Source: Lachnospiraceae bacterium
GTDB lineage: Bacteria > Bacillota > Clostridia > Lachnospirales > Lachnospiraceae
DNA length: 55,682 nucleotides
Reading direction: 5' to 3'
Assembly (NCBI GenBank): GCA_021770755.1
Contig: JAETQI010000030.1
Coordinates: forward strand, 1-55,682
A model generated the notes under the pieces. That model saw only the letters and a program-made list of their open reading frames with translations. It was not told where the DNA came from and did no database searches. Numbering within the stretch: the stretch's first letter is position 1; each line of letters starts with the position of its first letter. Position numbers and translations under genes: made by a program. Positions 8,177 to 16,585 of this stretch are shown here, piece after piece.

Positions 8177-8217
8177 CTATGGACAGAGTAGGAAAGTTAT
8201 GTTAATATAAACCATAG
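8177..8217 (+). promoter_or_regulatory. promoter with bounding inverted repeat ahead of recombinase triplet 1
   Basis: It has TGGACA at 8180-8185, a 17-bp spacer and TAATAT at 8203-8208. The promoter is framed by CTATGG (8177-8182) and CCATAG (8212-8217), a possible operator. Related sequences lie at 16353-16394 after the triplet (TGGATA, 17 bp, TATAAT, bounded by CTATG and CATAG) and at 44524-44557 ahead of triplet 2; all but the second contain AAGTTATGT. Confidence 0.5.
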
Positions 8218-8310
8218 GACAACAAATATCAGTGCCCTCTTGATTGTTAAGGTGTTTTGCTGATTTTAACACATGGTTAAAAATATACTTTAACAGTTAG
8301 GAGAGATCTT

Positions 8311-9987
8311 ATGAATCAAAGTGAATATAATTCTGTTCATTCAAAAGCATCAAAAGTATGGAATGCGTGTGGTTATCTGCGCCTGTCGCATGAAGATGGT
8401 GACAAGGAGGAAAGTAACAGCATTACAGGTCAAAAAAATTTAATTCGTGATTATTTTAACCATCATCCTGAAATTGTCGAATGTGGTATGAAAGTTGATG
8501 ACGGGTTTTCTGGCTCCAGTTTCGAGCGTCCCGCTTTTCAGGAGATGATGGCTGATGTGAAAGCAGGAAAGATAAACTGTATTGTAGTGAAAGACCTTTC
8601 ACGTTTTGGCAGGAATTATCTCGACGCAGGGGAATATATCGAGAGGATATTCCCTTTTTTGGGTATCCGTTTTATTGCTATCAACGACAATTATGATAGT
8701 TTGCATAGAAATAATCAATCTGATGAATTCGTAATTCCGTTTAAAAATCTGATTAATGAGGCATACTGCCGTGATACATCGGTTAAAATCCGCAGCCAGC
8801 TTGAGATTAAACGCAGGCGCGGTGATTTTATCGGATCTTTTGCTGTTTATGGTTATTTAAAAGATCCAGAAAACAAAAATCATTTGGTGATCGATGAATT
8901 TGCTGCCGATGTGGTGCGTGATATTTTCCGATGGAAAATAGAAGGGATCAGTGCAGGTGACATTGCAGATCGTTTGAACAGGGATGGTATACTGGCACCT
9001 TTGGATTATAAGAAATCCCAGGGGCTGCATTTTGCAACGCCGTTTGGAATCAATGCTCGTTCTTCATGGAATGCAACTACGATTCTGCGTATTCTAAAAA
9101 ATCCAGTTTATACAGGAGTACTGGAACAAGGAAAGAATACTACTCCAAGTTATAAAGTAAAGAGACGGATTGAAAAACCACGTGAGGAATGGAATGTTGT
9201 AAAGGGGATGCATGAGGCGGTTATAGACCAGCATGATTTTGAGGTTGTTCAGAAAGTGCTTTCAATGGATACGCGTACAAGTCCTGGAAATGATGCAGTA
9301 GAATTGTTTTCCGGCATGGTATATTGTGGGGAATGCGGTGCTGCGATGGTGCGTAAGACGGTTCCGTCTGGAAAAAAGAAATACATTTATTATGTTTGTG
9401 CGGCACATAAGAATGAAAAAACTTGTTATGCACATAGCTTGCGAGATAGTATTCTGGAGGAAATCGTATTAGAATCGGTGAAAAGGCAGGTGCAGAATGT
9501 GCTTGGCATGGAAAAAATCTTGGAACTGACAGAAACGGCCATACTGCAGCAGGCAGGAGTAAAAAAGCATCAGGGGCGGCTGGACAAAAAGAATGAAGAG
9601 ATCGGTCGGTATCAGAGGTTGTTATGTTCGCTTTATGAGAATCTAACAGAGGGTGTAATTGACCGTGAGGAATATCGGGGCCTGAAAACGAATTATACAG
9701 CGCTTCTTTCCGAAGCGGAAAGACAGGCGGAAGCAATCAGGACAGAGATTGGCCGCATAATGGAAAGCGGTGTGGAAGGGAAAAGCTGGATAGACCAGTT
9801 TAGAAAATACCAGAACCTTACAATGTTGGACAGAGCTGTTGTGGTATCTCTGATAGAACGCATTCTTATTTATAAGGATAAACAGGTGGAAATTGTCTAT
9901 AACTGGCAGGATGAGTATCAGTGGTTAACAGGTCTGCTTTTACAGGCGCAAAATATGGCACTTCCGTCTGGAACGGGGGTGATGTAG
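8311..9987 (+). CDS. large serine recombinase, first of triplet 1
   Basis: A 558-aa site-specific recombinase. The resolvase domain starts at residue 20 with catalytic Ser26 in YLRLSHEDGD and carries the arginine block VVKDLSRFGRNYLDAGEY. The recombinase domain covers about residues 170-300. The zinc ribbon uses Cys-Gly-Glu-Cys-Gly and a second pair in CAAHKNEKTC. A long coiled coil (residues 400-490) and a C-terminal beta segment follow. AGGAGA sets the start. It leads an operon of three such genes: the next ATG is one base after this stop. All domains look intact. Triplets of serine integrases are known integration modules of Firmicutes elements. Confidence 0.9.
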   Translation: MNQSEYNSVHSKASKVWNACGYLRLSHEDGDKEESNSITGQKNLIRDYFNHHPEIVECGMKVDDGFSGSSFERPAFQEMMADVKAGKINCIVVKDLSRFGRNYLDAGEYIERIFPFLGIRFIAINDNYDSLHRNNQSDEFVIPFKNLINEAYCRDTSVKIRSQLEIKRRRGDFIGSFAVYGYLKDPENKNHLVIDEFAADVVRDIFRWKIEGISAGDIADRLNRDGILAPLDYKKSQGLHFATPFGINARSSWNATTILRILKNPVYTGVLEQGKNTTPSYKVKRRIEKPREEWNVVKGMHEAVIDQHDFEVVQKVLSMDTRTSPGNDAVELFSGMVYCGECGAAMVRKTVPSGKKKYIYYVCAAHKNEKTCYAHSLRDSILEEIVLESVKRQVQNVLGMEKILELTETAILQQAGVKKHQGRLDKKNEEIGRYQRLLCSLYENLTEGVIDREEYRGLKTNYTALLSEAERQAEAIRTEIGRIMESGVEGKSWIDQFRKYQNLTMLDRAVVVSLIERILIYKDKQVEIVYNWQDEYQWLTGLLLQAQNMALPSGTGVM

Positions 9988-9988
9988 A

Positions 9989-11683
9989 ATGGCAAGAACA
10001 AAGCGCAAGGTAAACCCAGTGGTTCCAGCACCTGAACAGGAAAGGTCAAAACAGCGGATTTATCGTGCAGGTGGTTATGTGCGGTTATCCATAGAAGACA
10101 GTGGGAGGCCAGGGGCAGATACCATTGAGAACCAGAAAGAACTGGTCAGTGGATATATAGAAAGTCGGTCGGATATGGAATTTGCCGGGCTGTACTGCGA
10201 CAATGGGTGGACGGGTACAGATTTTTCAAGGCCAGAGTTCGAGCGGATGATGCAGGATGTAAGGACAGGGAAAATAGATTGCATCGTAGTAAAAGATCTT
10301 TCTCGTTTTGGACGCAACTACAGGGAGACGGGAAATTACCTGGAAAGGATTTTTCCGTTTCTTGATGTGCGGTTTGTGGCGGTATCCGATCAGTTTGATA
10401 CATTAGATGCCGAACGGAGCTCGGATGGGTATATTGTTCCACTGAAAAATATTATTAACGAGGCTTATAGTAAAGATATATCAAAAAAGGTAGGTTCCGG
10501 TTATGCTATCAAGCAACGCAAGGGAGAATTTACTGGAACATGGGCGGCATATGGTTATCAGAAATGTGAAGGTGATCCACATAGGATAGAACCGAATAAG
10601 GAAACGGCTCCTGTGGTACGGGATATTTTTAGACAGCGGATTTTGGGCAAGAGTTATACTTTGATTGCAAGGGAACTGAACAGACAGGGGATTGCCTCTC
10701 CAGCCCGTTATCACTATCTGAAAGGTGATGCAAAGTCTGAACGCTATGCCTGTGCGGAATGGAGTCCCAAGGTTGTGGGGGATATCCTTCTGAATGAGGT
10801 GTATCTTGGACATATGGTGCAGGGACGGAAAAGACAGTCTTTCAGTGAGGGAAAGAAACAGCAGTTACTGCCACAAGGGGAATGGGCAATTGTCAGAAAT
10901 ACACACGAGCCGCTGATTGATGAGGATACCTTTCGGAAAGTGCAGGAAGCAGCAAAATACAGTAAGGCATCTTATTTGGAAAGCTATGGGAAACGTCCCA
11001 GCACACCAAACATTCTGAAAGGTTTAGTCTATTGCGCGGACTGCGGACACAGAATGACACGTTTTAAAAGCGTTATAGGTAAAGGAACAAAGGCAGTGTA
11101 CTCGTATGTCTGCCGTTCACATACACTTGATCCGCTATCCTGTCCACTGAAAAGTATGCCAGAACTCAAATTGATTGAAATTCTTTGGGATATACTGAAA
11201 AGACAGTTTGCATTGGCAGATCGTATGTCAAAGCAGGCGGAGGTTTTCCAGCGTTCTGGATACTCGAGGGAGGTTGATGATATGCTGAAAAACGAGGCTG
11301 ACGCTGCTGGACAGGCATTAAGGCGTGCACAGGCTCTCTATGACAACCTGTATCCGATGTATGCGGAGGAAAAGATACTGACGGAACAGGAATATATGCA
11401 GATGAAAAAGGTATATCAGGCACAGATTGTACAGGCGCAGAAAGTGATAGAGGATATAGAGACAAAAAAGAGGACACATAGGGCACTGACAGAGGAAAAC
11501 CCATGGTTGAAAGCCTGCACGGATTTTTCTGGGGAAGATGCCCTGACAGAAGAGATGGCACATGCTTTTATTTCGCGTATAGAGATTGGCACTGACCGTC
11601 AGGTTTCTGTAGAATTACGTTATCAGGATGAATTCAGGAAGCTGGTGAAGCTTGGAACAGGCGGGGAGGCAGAAATAATATGA
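9989..11683 (+). CDS. large serine recombinase, second of triplet 1
   Basis: A 564-aa protein with a basic 25-residue extension ahead of the resolvase domain. Catalytic Ser34 lies in YVRLSIEDSG, and the arginine block is VVKDLSRFGRNYRETGNY. A recombinase domain, a zinc ribbon (CADCGHRMTR and CRSHTLDPLSC), a coiled coil near residues 420-490 and a C-terminal strand segment follow in order. Its stop overlaps the start of the third gene by four bases (ATGA), so the three are translationally coupled. It probably acts with its two neighbours on unlike half-sites of one att site, as CcrA and CcrB do as a pair; that is inference. Confidence 0.9.
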   Translation: MARTKRKVNPVVPAPEQERSKQRIYRAGGYVRLSIEDSGRPGADTIENQKELVSGYIESRSDMEFAGLYCDNGWTGTDFSRPEFERMMQDVRTGKIDCIVVKDLSRFGRNYRETGNYLERIFPFLDVRFVAVSDQFDTLDAERSSDGYIVPLKNIINEAYSKDISKKVGSGYAIKQRKGEFTGTWAAYGYQKCEGDPHRIEPNKETAPVVRDIFRQRILGKSYTLIARELNRQGIASPARYHYLKGDAKSERYACAEWSPKVVGDILLNEVYLGHMVQGRKRQSFSEGKKQQLLPQGEWAIVRNTHEPLIDEDTFRKVQEAAKYSKASYLESYGKRPSTPNILKGLVYCADCGHRMTRFKSVIGKGTKAVYSYVCRSHTLDPLSCPLKSMPELKLIEILWDILKRQFALADRMSKQAEVFQRSGYSREVDDMLKNEADAAGQALRRAQALYDNLYPMYAEEKILTEQEYMQMKKVYQAQIVQAQKVIEDIETKKRTHRALTEENPWLKACTDFSGEDALTEEMAHAFISRIEIGTDRQVSVELRYQDEFRKLVKLGTGGEAEII

Positions 11684-13296
11684 ACAGTTTTATAATTGCA
11701 AAGTATCTTCGTATTTCTGCTGAAGACGCGGACATAAGGGAGTGTGGCAAAGCTGAGTCTGACAGTATAGGGAACCAGCGCAATCTTATAGACGAGTTCA
11801 TAAACCGGAAACCGGAGTTTGCAGGTGCGAATATTCTGGAATTTTGTGATGACGGCTGGAGTGGAAAGAATTTTGAGCGTCCTGCGGTCATAAAGATGCT
11901 GGAGCAGGTAAGATGCGGCGGAGTCAACTGTATTATCGTAAAAGATTTGTCACGGTTTGGACGTGATTATTTAACTGTAGGTAACTATATTTCCCGTGTG
12001 TTTCCATTTTTGGGTGTCCGCTTTATCGCGATCAATGATGGTTTGGACAGTATGAATGCAATGGATGTAGACAGTCTGGAAACGTCATTCAAGACACTTT
12101 TGTATGACCTTTACAGCCGTGATCTGTCCCATAAAGTACGCAGTGCCAAACTGTTCAAGGCAAAGAAGGGAGATTTTCTTTCCCCCTTTGCTCCATATGG
12201 ATATGCTAAGGCGGTGGATAATAAGAACCAGCTTGTAATAGATCCAGAAGCGGCAAAGGTTGTACATAGGATTTTTAAGATGGCGGCGGACGGAATTTGT
12301 CTTGTTCAGATTGCGCGGATTTTGAATGACGAACAGGTTTCGACGCCTATGATGTATAAGAGGAAATCTGGTTGTTCACGATCTGAATGGCCATGTGTCA
12401 GCAGGGATAATTTCTGGACAGACGATACAGTAGTAAAAATCCTGCGGGATGAGCGTTATACTGGCAGGACTATTTATGGAAAGCGCACACGAGTTGAAGT
12501 GGGAAAAAATCAGGTTGTGAGCGTGCAGAAGTCAGATTGGATTGTTGCAGAGAACACTCATAAAGGGATTGTGTCCAAGGAGGAATTTGCGCTTGCTCAG
12601 GAACAGCTTAGGGAGTGTTCGGAACATAGTACAGCAATATCCAGCAGAAAAGGAACAATGCTGTATAAGAAAGTGCGCTGTGGTGTCTGTGGTCATGTTA
12701 TGAAACGGGTAAATGCAAAGCAACCATATTATATCTGCAACACACCGCGTCTTACAGATGCTTATTCCTGTGTGGAGGGACATATACTGGAAAGTGATTT
12801 GACAGAAACTGTGCTCACAGAACTGCATATGCAGGCGCTTTATGCCATAGAGATCAGTCATATATGGGAAGAAAGACAACAGAATAGGAAGAGTGATACT
12901 AATGTTACAGCAAAGATGCTTTCCAATTTAAAAGAGTCCTGTACGAAGCTGGAGAGTTCTATACAGGAACTTTACGAGAAATTTGCGTTTGGGGAACTGG
13001 ATAAAGATGGATATCTCAATGCAAAAAATATTCTTGTAAAAAAACGTGATGCTGTTTCCATACAGGTTGAAAAGCTCGAGGCAAAATTGAAGAATATAAA
13101 TGCCGACGGGACTCTGGAAAATCAGTTTGCAGACCATTTCAAACAGTATTCAGAGATAGAGGAACTGACAGCCGAAATTGTGGCTGATGTTCTGGACGGG
13201 ATTGTGGTATATCCTGATTACAGCCTGAATATTATCTGGAACTATCAGGAGGATTTGAGGCAGCTGCTTGTTGACGTTGGAGTAGGGGAAAAATAA
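11680..13296 (+). CDS. large serine recombinase, third of triplet 1
   Basis: A 538-aa protein. Catalytic Ser13 lies in YLRISAEDAD, followed by the arginine block VKDLSRFGRDYLTVGNY. The zinc ribbon uses CGVCGHVMKR and a Cys pair in YICNTPRLTDAYSC. A coiled coil runs from about residue 400 to 490. It shares more with the third member of the second triplet than with its own neighbours in the region DPYS/DLYS after the catalytic domain, so gene order is conserved between triplets. An ISLre2 copy was inserted four bases after the stop; the stop codon is part of the target duplication, so the gene is undamaged. Confidence 0.9.
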   Translation: MNSFIIAKYLRISAEDADIRECGKAESDSIGNQRNLIDEFINRKPEFAGANILEFCDDGWSGKNFERPAVIKMLEQVRCGGVNCIIVKDLSRFGRDYLTVGNYISRVFPFLGVRFIAINDGLDSMNAMDVDSLETSFKTLLYDLYSRDLSHKVRSAKLFKAKKGDFLSPFAPYGYAKAVDNKNQLVIDPEAAKVVHRIFKMAADGICLVQIARILNDEQVSTPMMYKRKSGCSRSEWPCVSRDNFWTDDTVVKILRDERYTGRTIYGKRTRVEVGKNQVVSVQKSDWIVAENTHKGIVSKEEFALAQEQLRECSEHSTAISSRKGTMLYKKVRCGVCGHVMKRVNAKQPYYICNTPRLTDAYSCVEGHILESDLTETVLTELHMQALYAIEISHIWEERQQNRKSDTNVTAKMLSNLKESCTKLESSIQELYEKFAFGELDKDGYLNAKNILVKKRDAVSIQVEKLEAKLKNINADGTLENQFADHFKQYSEIEELTAEIVADVLDGIVVYPDYSLNIIWNYQEDLRQLLVDVGVGEK

Positions 13297-13545
13297 AGAG
13301 GATAGTGTAACTTTACTTGGGGAATTTTTCCAAAAATAATATGGAGCACCGACTTTTTATGTTATAATGTAATTACCAACAAAACATACACATAAAAAGA
13401 GGAGGTGCCCCTATGAAAAATTGAAGTGGTATACTAAAACTGGACACGGAGGGGGTAGAAATTAGACAGGGAAAAGGGTAAGATTAAACACTGTGTATAT
13501 TACACATGAACATCTCTCCCAATGAAATGAACAGGAGGTTTACCA

Positions 13546-13914
13546 ATGGGCTACACAAGAGAAGAAAGACTAGACATCGGAAAGCAGATTTACAACAATG
13601 AAATAAGCAGAAGCGATGCAGCCATAAAATACAAAATAAGCGAGGGAACAGCCAGGGATTACATGAGGCTGTACCGGAATGTAAACGGTCTGCCGCCTAA
13701 AAATCGAATTCAGAAAGAAGGAAACACCGTGAAGATAAGCGTGCATTCCTCTGAACCCGGCTTGTCTGAATATGAGTCTATGACAAAAGAGGAACTTATT
13801 AAGGAGCTGGTGAAATCACGGATCAATGAAGCACGGTTAAAAAAAGGATACGAAGTGAAAGGGGATGGTTCAGACAGGACAATAACAATCTTCGACAGCT
13901 GGAATATGAAATAA
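13546..13914 (+). CDS. IS3-family transposase OrfA (helix-turn-helix), 122 aa
   Basis: The N-terminal half is a homeodomain-like helix-turn-helix (ERLDIGKQIYNNEISRSDAA, then KISEGTARDYMRLYRN) that binds the IS ends. The C-terminal part is helical and leads to the frame-change region near 13885, where OrfB is normally joined by programmed -1 frameshifting. The ribosome binding site AGGAGG lies eight bases before the ATG. OrfA looks intact, but the catalytic partner is broken, so the IS is unlikely to move by itself. Confidence 0.8.
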   Translation: MGYTREERLDIGKQIYNNEISRSDAAIKYKISEGTARDYMRLYRNVNGLPPKNRIQKEGNTVKISVHSSEPGLSEYESMTKEELIKELVKSRINEARLKKGYEVKGDGSDRTITIFDSWNMK

Positions 13915-14764
13915 TCCTGGAATTATCTGGTGAATTCCCAGTCCGTCTGTTATGTGAAACTATGGGCATTCAAAGGAGCAGCTTCTATTACTGGAAGAAA
14001 CGCCTTTCCGATCCGGCTCCATAAATAAAAACACTTGCAGACAATGTCATCCTGTTCAGGGAATATCATCTGAAATACCCATCACACGGATACCGGTGGC
14101 TGAATGCAAAAATAAGACTTGACACAGGGCTGAAGGTTTCTGATACGTATGCTCATAAATGCTGCAAAATTGCCGGCATAAAAAGCAAATCAAAGCATTA
14201 CCGGTATAAAAACCAGGTGAACCGCGCAGAGTATATCCGAACCTGATCCTTTCGGGGCTTAAGATTGACGGACCGATGCAGTGTATTGTGAGTGACATGA
14301 CGGCATTCCGGTTAAAAGGCATTTATTATGAACTGACACTGTATATGGATCTTTGGAATAATGAAATACTAAGCCATTCACTTTCAGCAAAACGCGGAGA
14401 CCGCATGACGTACATCAGCGGCATGCATGACCTTATGGAACTTAAGAAACAGCATCCGGAATATAAAACAGTGCTGCATTCAGACCAGGGATCGGTATAT
14501 GCATCAAAAAAATACAATGATCTGCTTAGATCATGCGGCATCATACACTCCATGTCACGCGCCGGAACGCCGACAGACAATGCAGCAATGGAATCCATCA
14601 ACGGATGGATAAAATCAGAACTGTTTACAGACTTTCATCTGCAGGGCGAAAATGTCAAAAAAGAAATGGCGGCGTACATAAAATTTTTCAACGAAGAACG
14701 ACCCGCATACTCGCTGGGGTATCTAACGCCCAAACAGTACAAAGAAACATACGCAACTGCATAA
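13885..14764 (+). pseudogene. IS3-family transposase OrfB (DDE), inactivated
   Basis: The catalytic rve domain can be read with Asp in IVSDMTAF, Asp in LHSDQGSVYAS and Glu in NAAMESINGWIKSE, so the family is clear. Two lesions break it. A nonsense codon TAA at 14022-14024 follows Asp-Pro-Ala-Pro. A one-base loss near 14240, after Tyr-Ile-Arg, shifts the frame: the next codons would read Asn-Leu-Ile-Leu-Ser-Gly-Leu if one base were restored. The segment from 14276 is open to its stop but lacks the N-terminal domain. Confidence 0.85.
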
Positions 14765-14828
14765 TACTTATAGATTGTATGTCAAAAAATACAATTTAAG
14801 TGTCCAATTTTTGTTGACCAGTGCAATT

Positions 14829-16288
14829 TTATCGAAAAAGGAATACCTGAATTAGAAAAAATAAAAATAAATTTTATGGATAACCCTGTGATGTTTGACA
14901 AAAGTGTGAAGGAAGTTCTGCAGGTTCTTCTTCGGTTCGCCTGCTGTTTGATCTGCGAATGGCTGGAAGAATGTAACACTCTTTTGGAATGCAGCGCGAA
15001 AAGGCGTGGACGCTGGTATGTGAAAGACCGTGGTCAGAAAAGTATCCTGACGCCTGTAGGCAGCATCACGTTTATCCGAACCCGCTTTATCAATAAAGAG
15101 ACAAATGAAACTGCCTACCTGCTGGATAAAATCTTTGGATGGGAGCCGCATACCCGCCTCAGTGACGGAACAAAGGCACGCATAGTGGAAGCTGCGGTCC
15201 AGACCAGCTATGAAAAAGCCGGAGAAAACGCATGCCTTGGAGAAGACAGGGTGAGCAGGGAGACAGTAATGCGTCAGGTGAGGAGTATGGAAGTGCCGTC
15301 TCAGGGGCGGGAAGAAGTGAGTGAAAAAAGGAAAGTAAAATACCTGTACGTGGAAGCAGATGAGGATCATATATCCCTTCAATATAAAGAGAAGAAGGGA
15401 GACGTGAAGCGGTATAAAGGGCACGCAGACAATGGACAGACCGTAAAACTTGTCTATGTACATGAGGGATATGAGGAAACCAGGGAAAACCCGAAAAGGA
15501 AGAAACTGAAAAATGTGGCATATTTTGGGGGGCTGTACCGTGGAAAAGACAATGAAAAACTCTGGGGGGAAGTAAAAGCATATATAGAAAGGCAGTATGA
15601 TACAGAAGGGATCGAAAAGATCTATTTCCAGTCCGACGGCGGGGCATGGATGAAGAAAGGAGTGGACATACTGGGAGCAGAGTTTGTGCTGGATGAATTC
15701 CATATTCAGAAATACATAAGGAAGATGTCCCGTCTGGGAGGGGGACAGACAGAGGAAGGAAGAGAAGAAACAGCGAAGAAACTGCTGGAATGGATCGAAA
15801 AGGGAAACAGGAAAAACCTGGAGGAGTGGGTCAGCCAGACGAGTGCAGCGCTTACAGAGAAAGAAGGAAAAAAACTGGCGGAAAGCTGTGAATACATAAA
15901 GAAAAACTGGAAAGGAGTACGCAGCCGGGTGAAAAAAGAGGAAGGCGTAATAGGGAGCAGCACAGAGAGCCATATCAGTCATGTGCTGTCAGCAGGGATG
16001 AGTTCACGACCGATGGGCTGGAGCAGGGAAGGAGCAGACAGGCTGTCGCAAATAAGGATATACTGGAAGAATGGCAGGGACATGCTGAAGCTGGTACAGA
16101 AACAGAAAGAAGAAACAGAGGAAGAAATTCAGGAAGAAGAAAAATATTTTAGTGCAAGCGAAATACTGTCATGGGAAAAGAAAACGAGTAAAGCGAATGG
16201 AAAATATATTGAAGCACTAAGGGCGCATATAAACAGCCCAATATCAGGGAAGTTAAACTTTTATAATTCGATTGCTAACATATGCTGA
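14829..16288 (+). pseudogene. ISLre2-family transposase, separated from its start by the IS3 insertion
   Basis: The frame runs from the IS3 boundary to 16288, about 486 codons, almost the full family length. The original ATG (13413) and ribosome binding site GAGGAGG lie on the other side of the IS3, so only the first three codons are cut off. The body is intact, with LYVEADEDHISLQY near the middle (catalytic acidic residues), FQSDGGAWMKKGVD and DEFHIQKYIRKM further on. An internal ATG at 14876 could allow low translation of 470 residues, but no good ribosome binding site precedes it. Expression from an IS3 promoter is possible; otherwise it is silent. Confidence 0.75.
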
Positions 16289-16436
16289 TAGAATAAGGGG
16301 AGTCTGCCTATAACATTCCCCAAGTAAAGTTACACTATCAATAAAGAGTTGGCTATGGATAGAATTGGTAAGGTATGCTATAATTTTTTCATAGCAACAC
16401 TAAATTTGAAGTTACAGTATAGAGATCATTTATAGC

Positions 16437-16557
16437 CTCTCGGAATCTATTATCAGAAAATAGCGTTTTTTGATTTATATTTTTCGTAAAGAGTGGGGGA
16501 ATCCATAAAAATGGAGGCTTAGAAGCCACAGAAAATAAGACTTAGAGATTCCGAGAG
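16437..16557 (+). promoter_or_regulatory. long-range inverted repeat in the leader of the TIR gene
   Basis: CTCTCGGAATCT (16437-16448) and AGATTCCGAGAG (16546-16557) are perfect 12-bp complements 97 bases apart. Each is followed closely by CTATTAT. Inside lies the small hairpin GGCTT/AAGCC (16516-16526). The right arm ends 28 bases before the ATG of the TIR protein at 16586, so pairing in mRNA could affect translation. It could instead be a degraded foldback element. Confidence 0.5.
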
Positions 16558-16585
16558 TCTATTATTTTAGAAATGGAGGAATATT

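Larger units (their letters stand above)
13423..14824 (+). mobile_element. IS3-family insertion sequence nested in the ISLre2 element
   Basis: The ends share TGGACAC (13441-13447) and GTGTCCA (14800-14806), each set in a longer imperfect inverted repeat. The direct repeat AATT flanks it at 13419-13422 and 14825-14828. Removing the IS and one AATT rejoins ATG AAA AAT TTT ATC GAA in frame at the very start of the ISLre2 transposase, which fixes the boundaries. It carries orfA and a damaged orfB. Confidence 0.8.
13301..16339 (+). mobile_element. ISLre2-family insertion sequence with perfect 25-bp inverted repeats and 9-bp target duplication
   Basis: The left end (13301-13325) starts GATAGTGTAACTTTACTTGG, and the right end (16315-16339) is its exact reverse complement over 25 bp. 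The flanks carry the direct repeat AATAAAGAG at 13292-13300 and 16340-16348, the 9-bp duplication expected of ISLre2. It holds one transposase gene split by a nested IS3 element. A truncated relative with the same left end lies at 54408. Confidence 0.9.
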
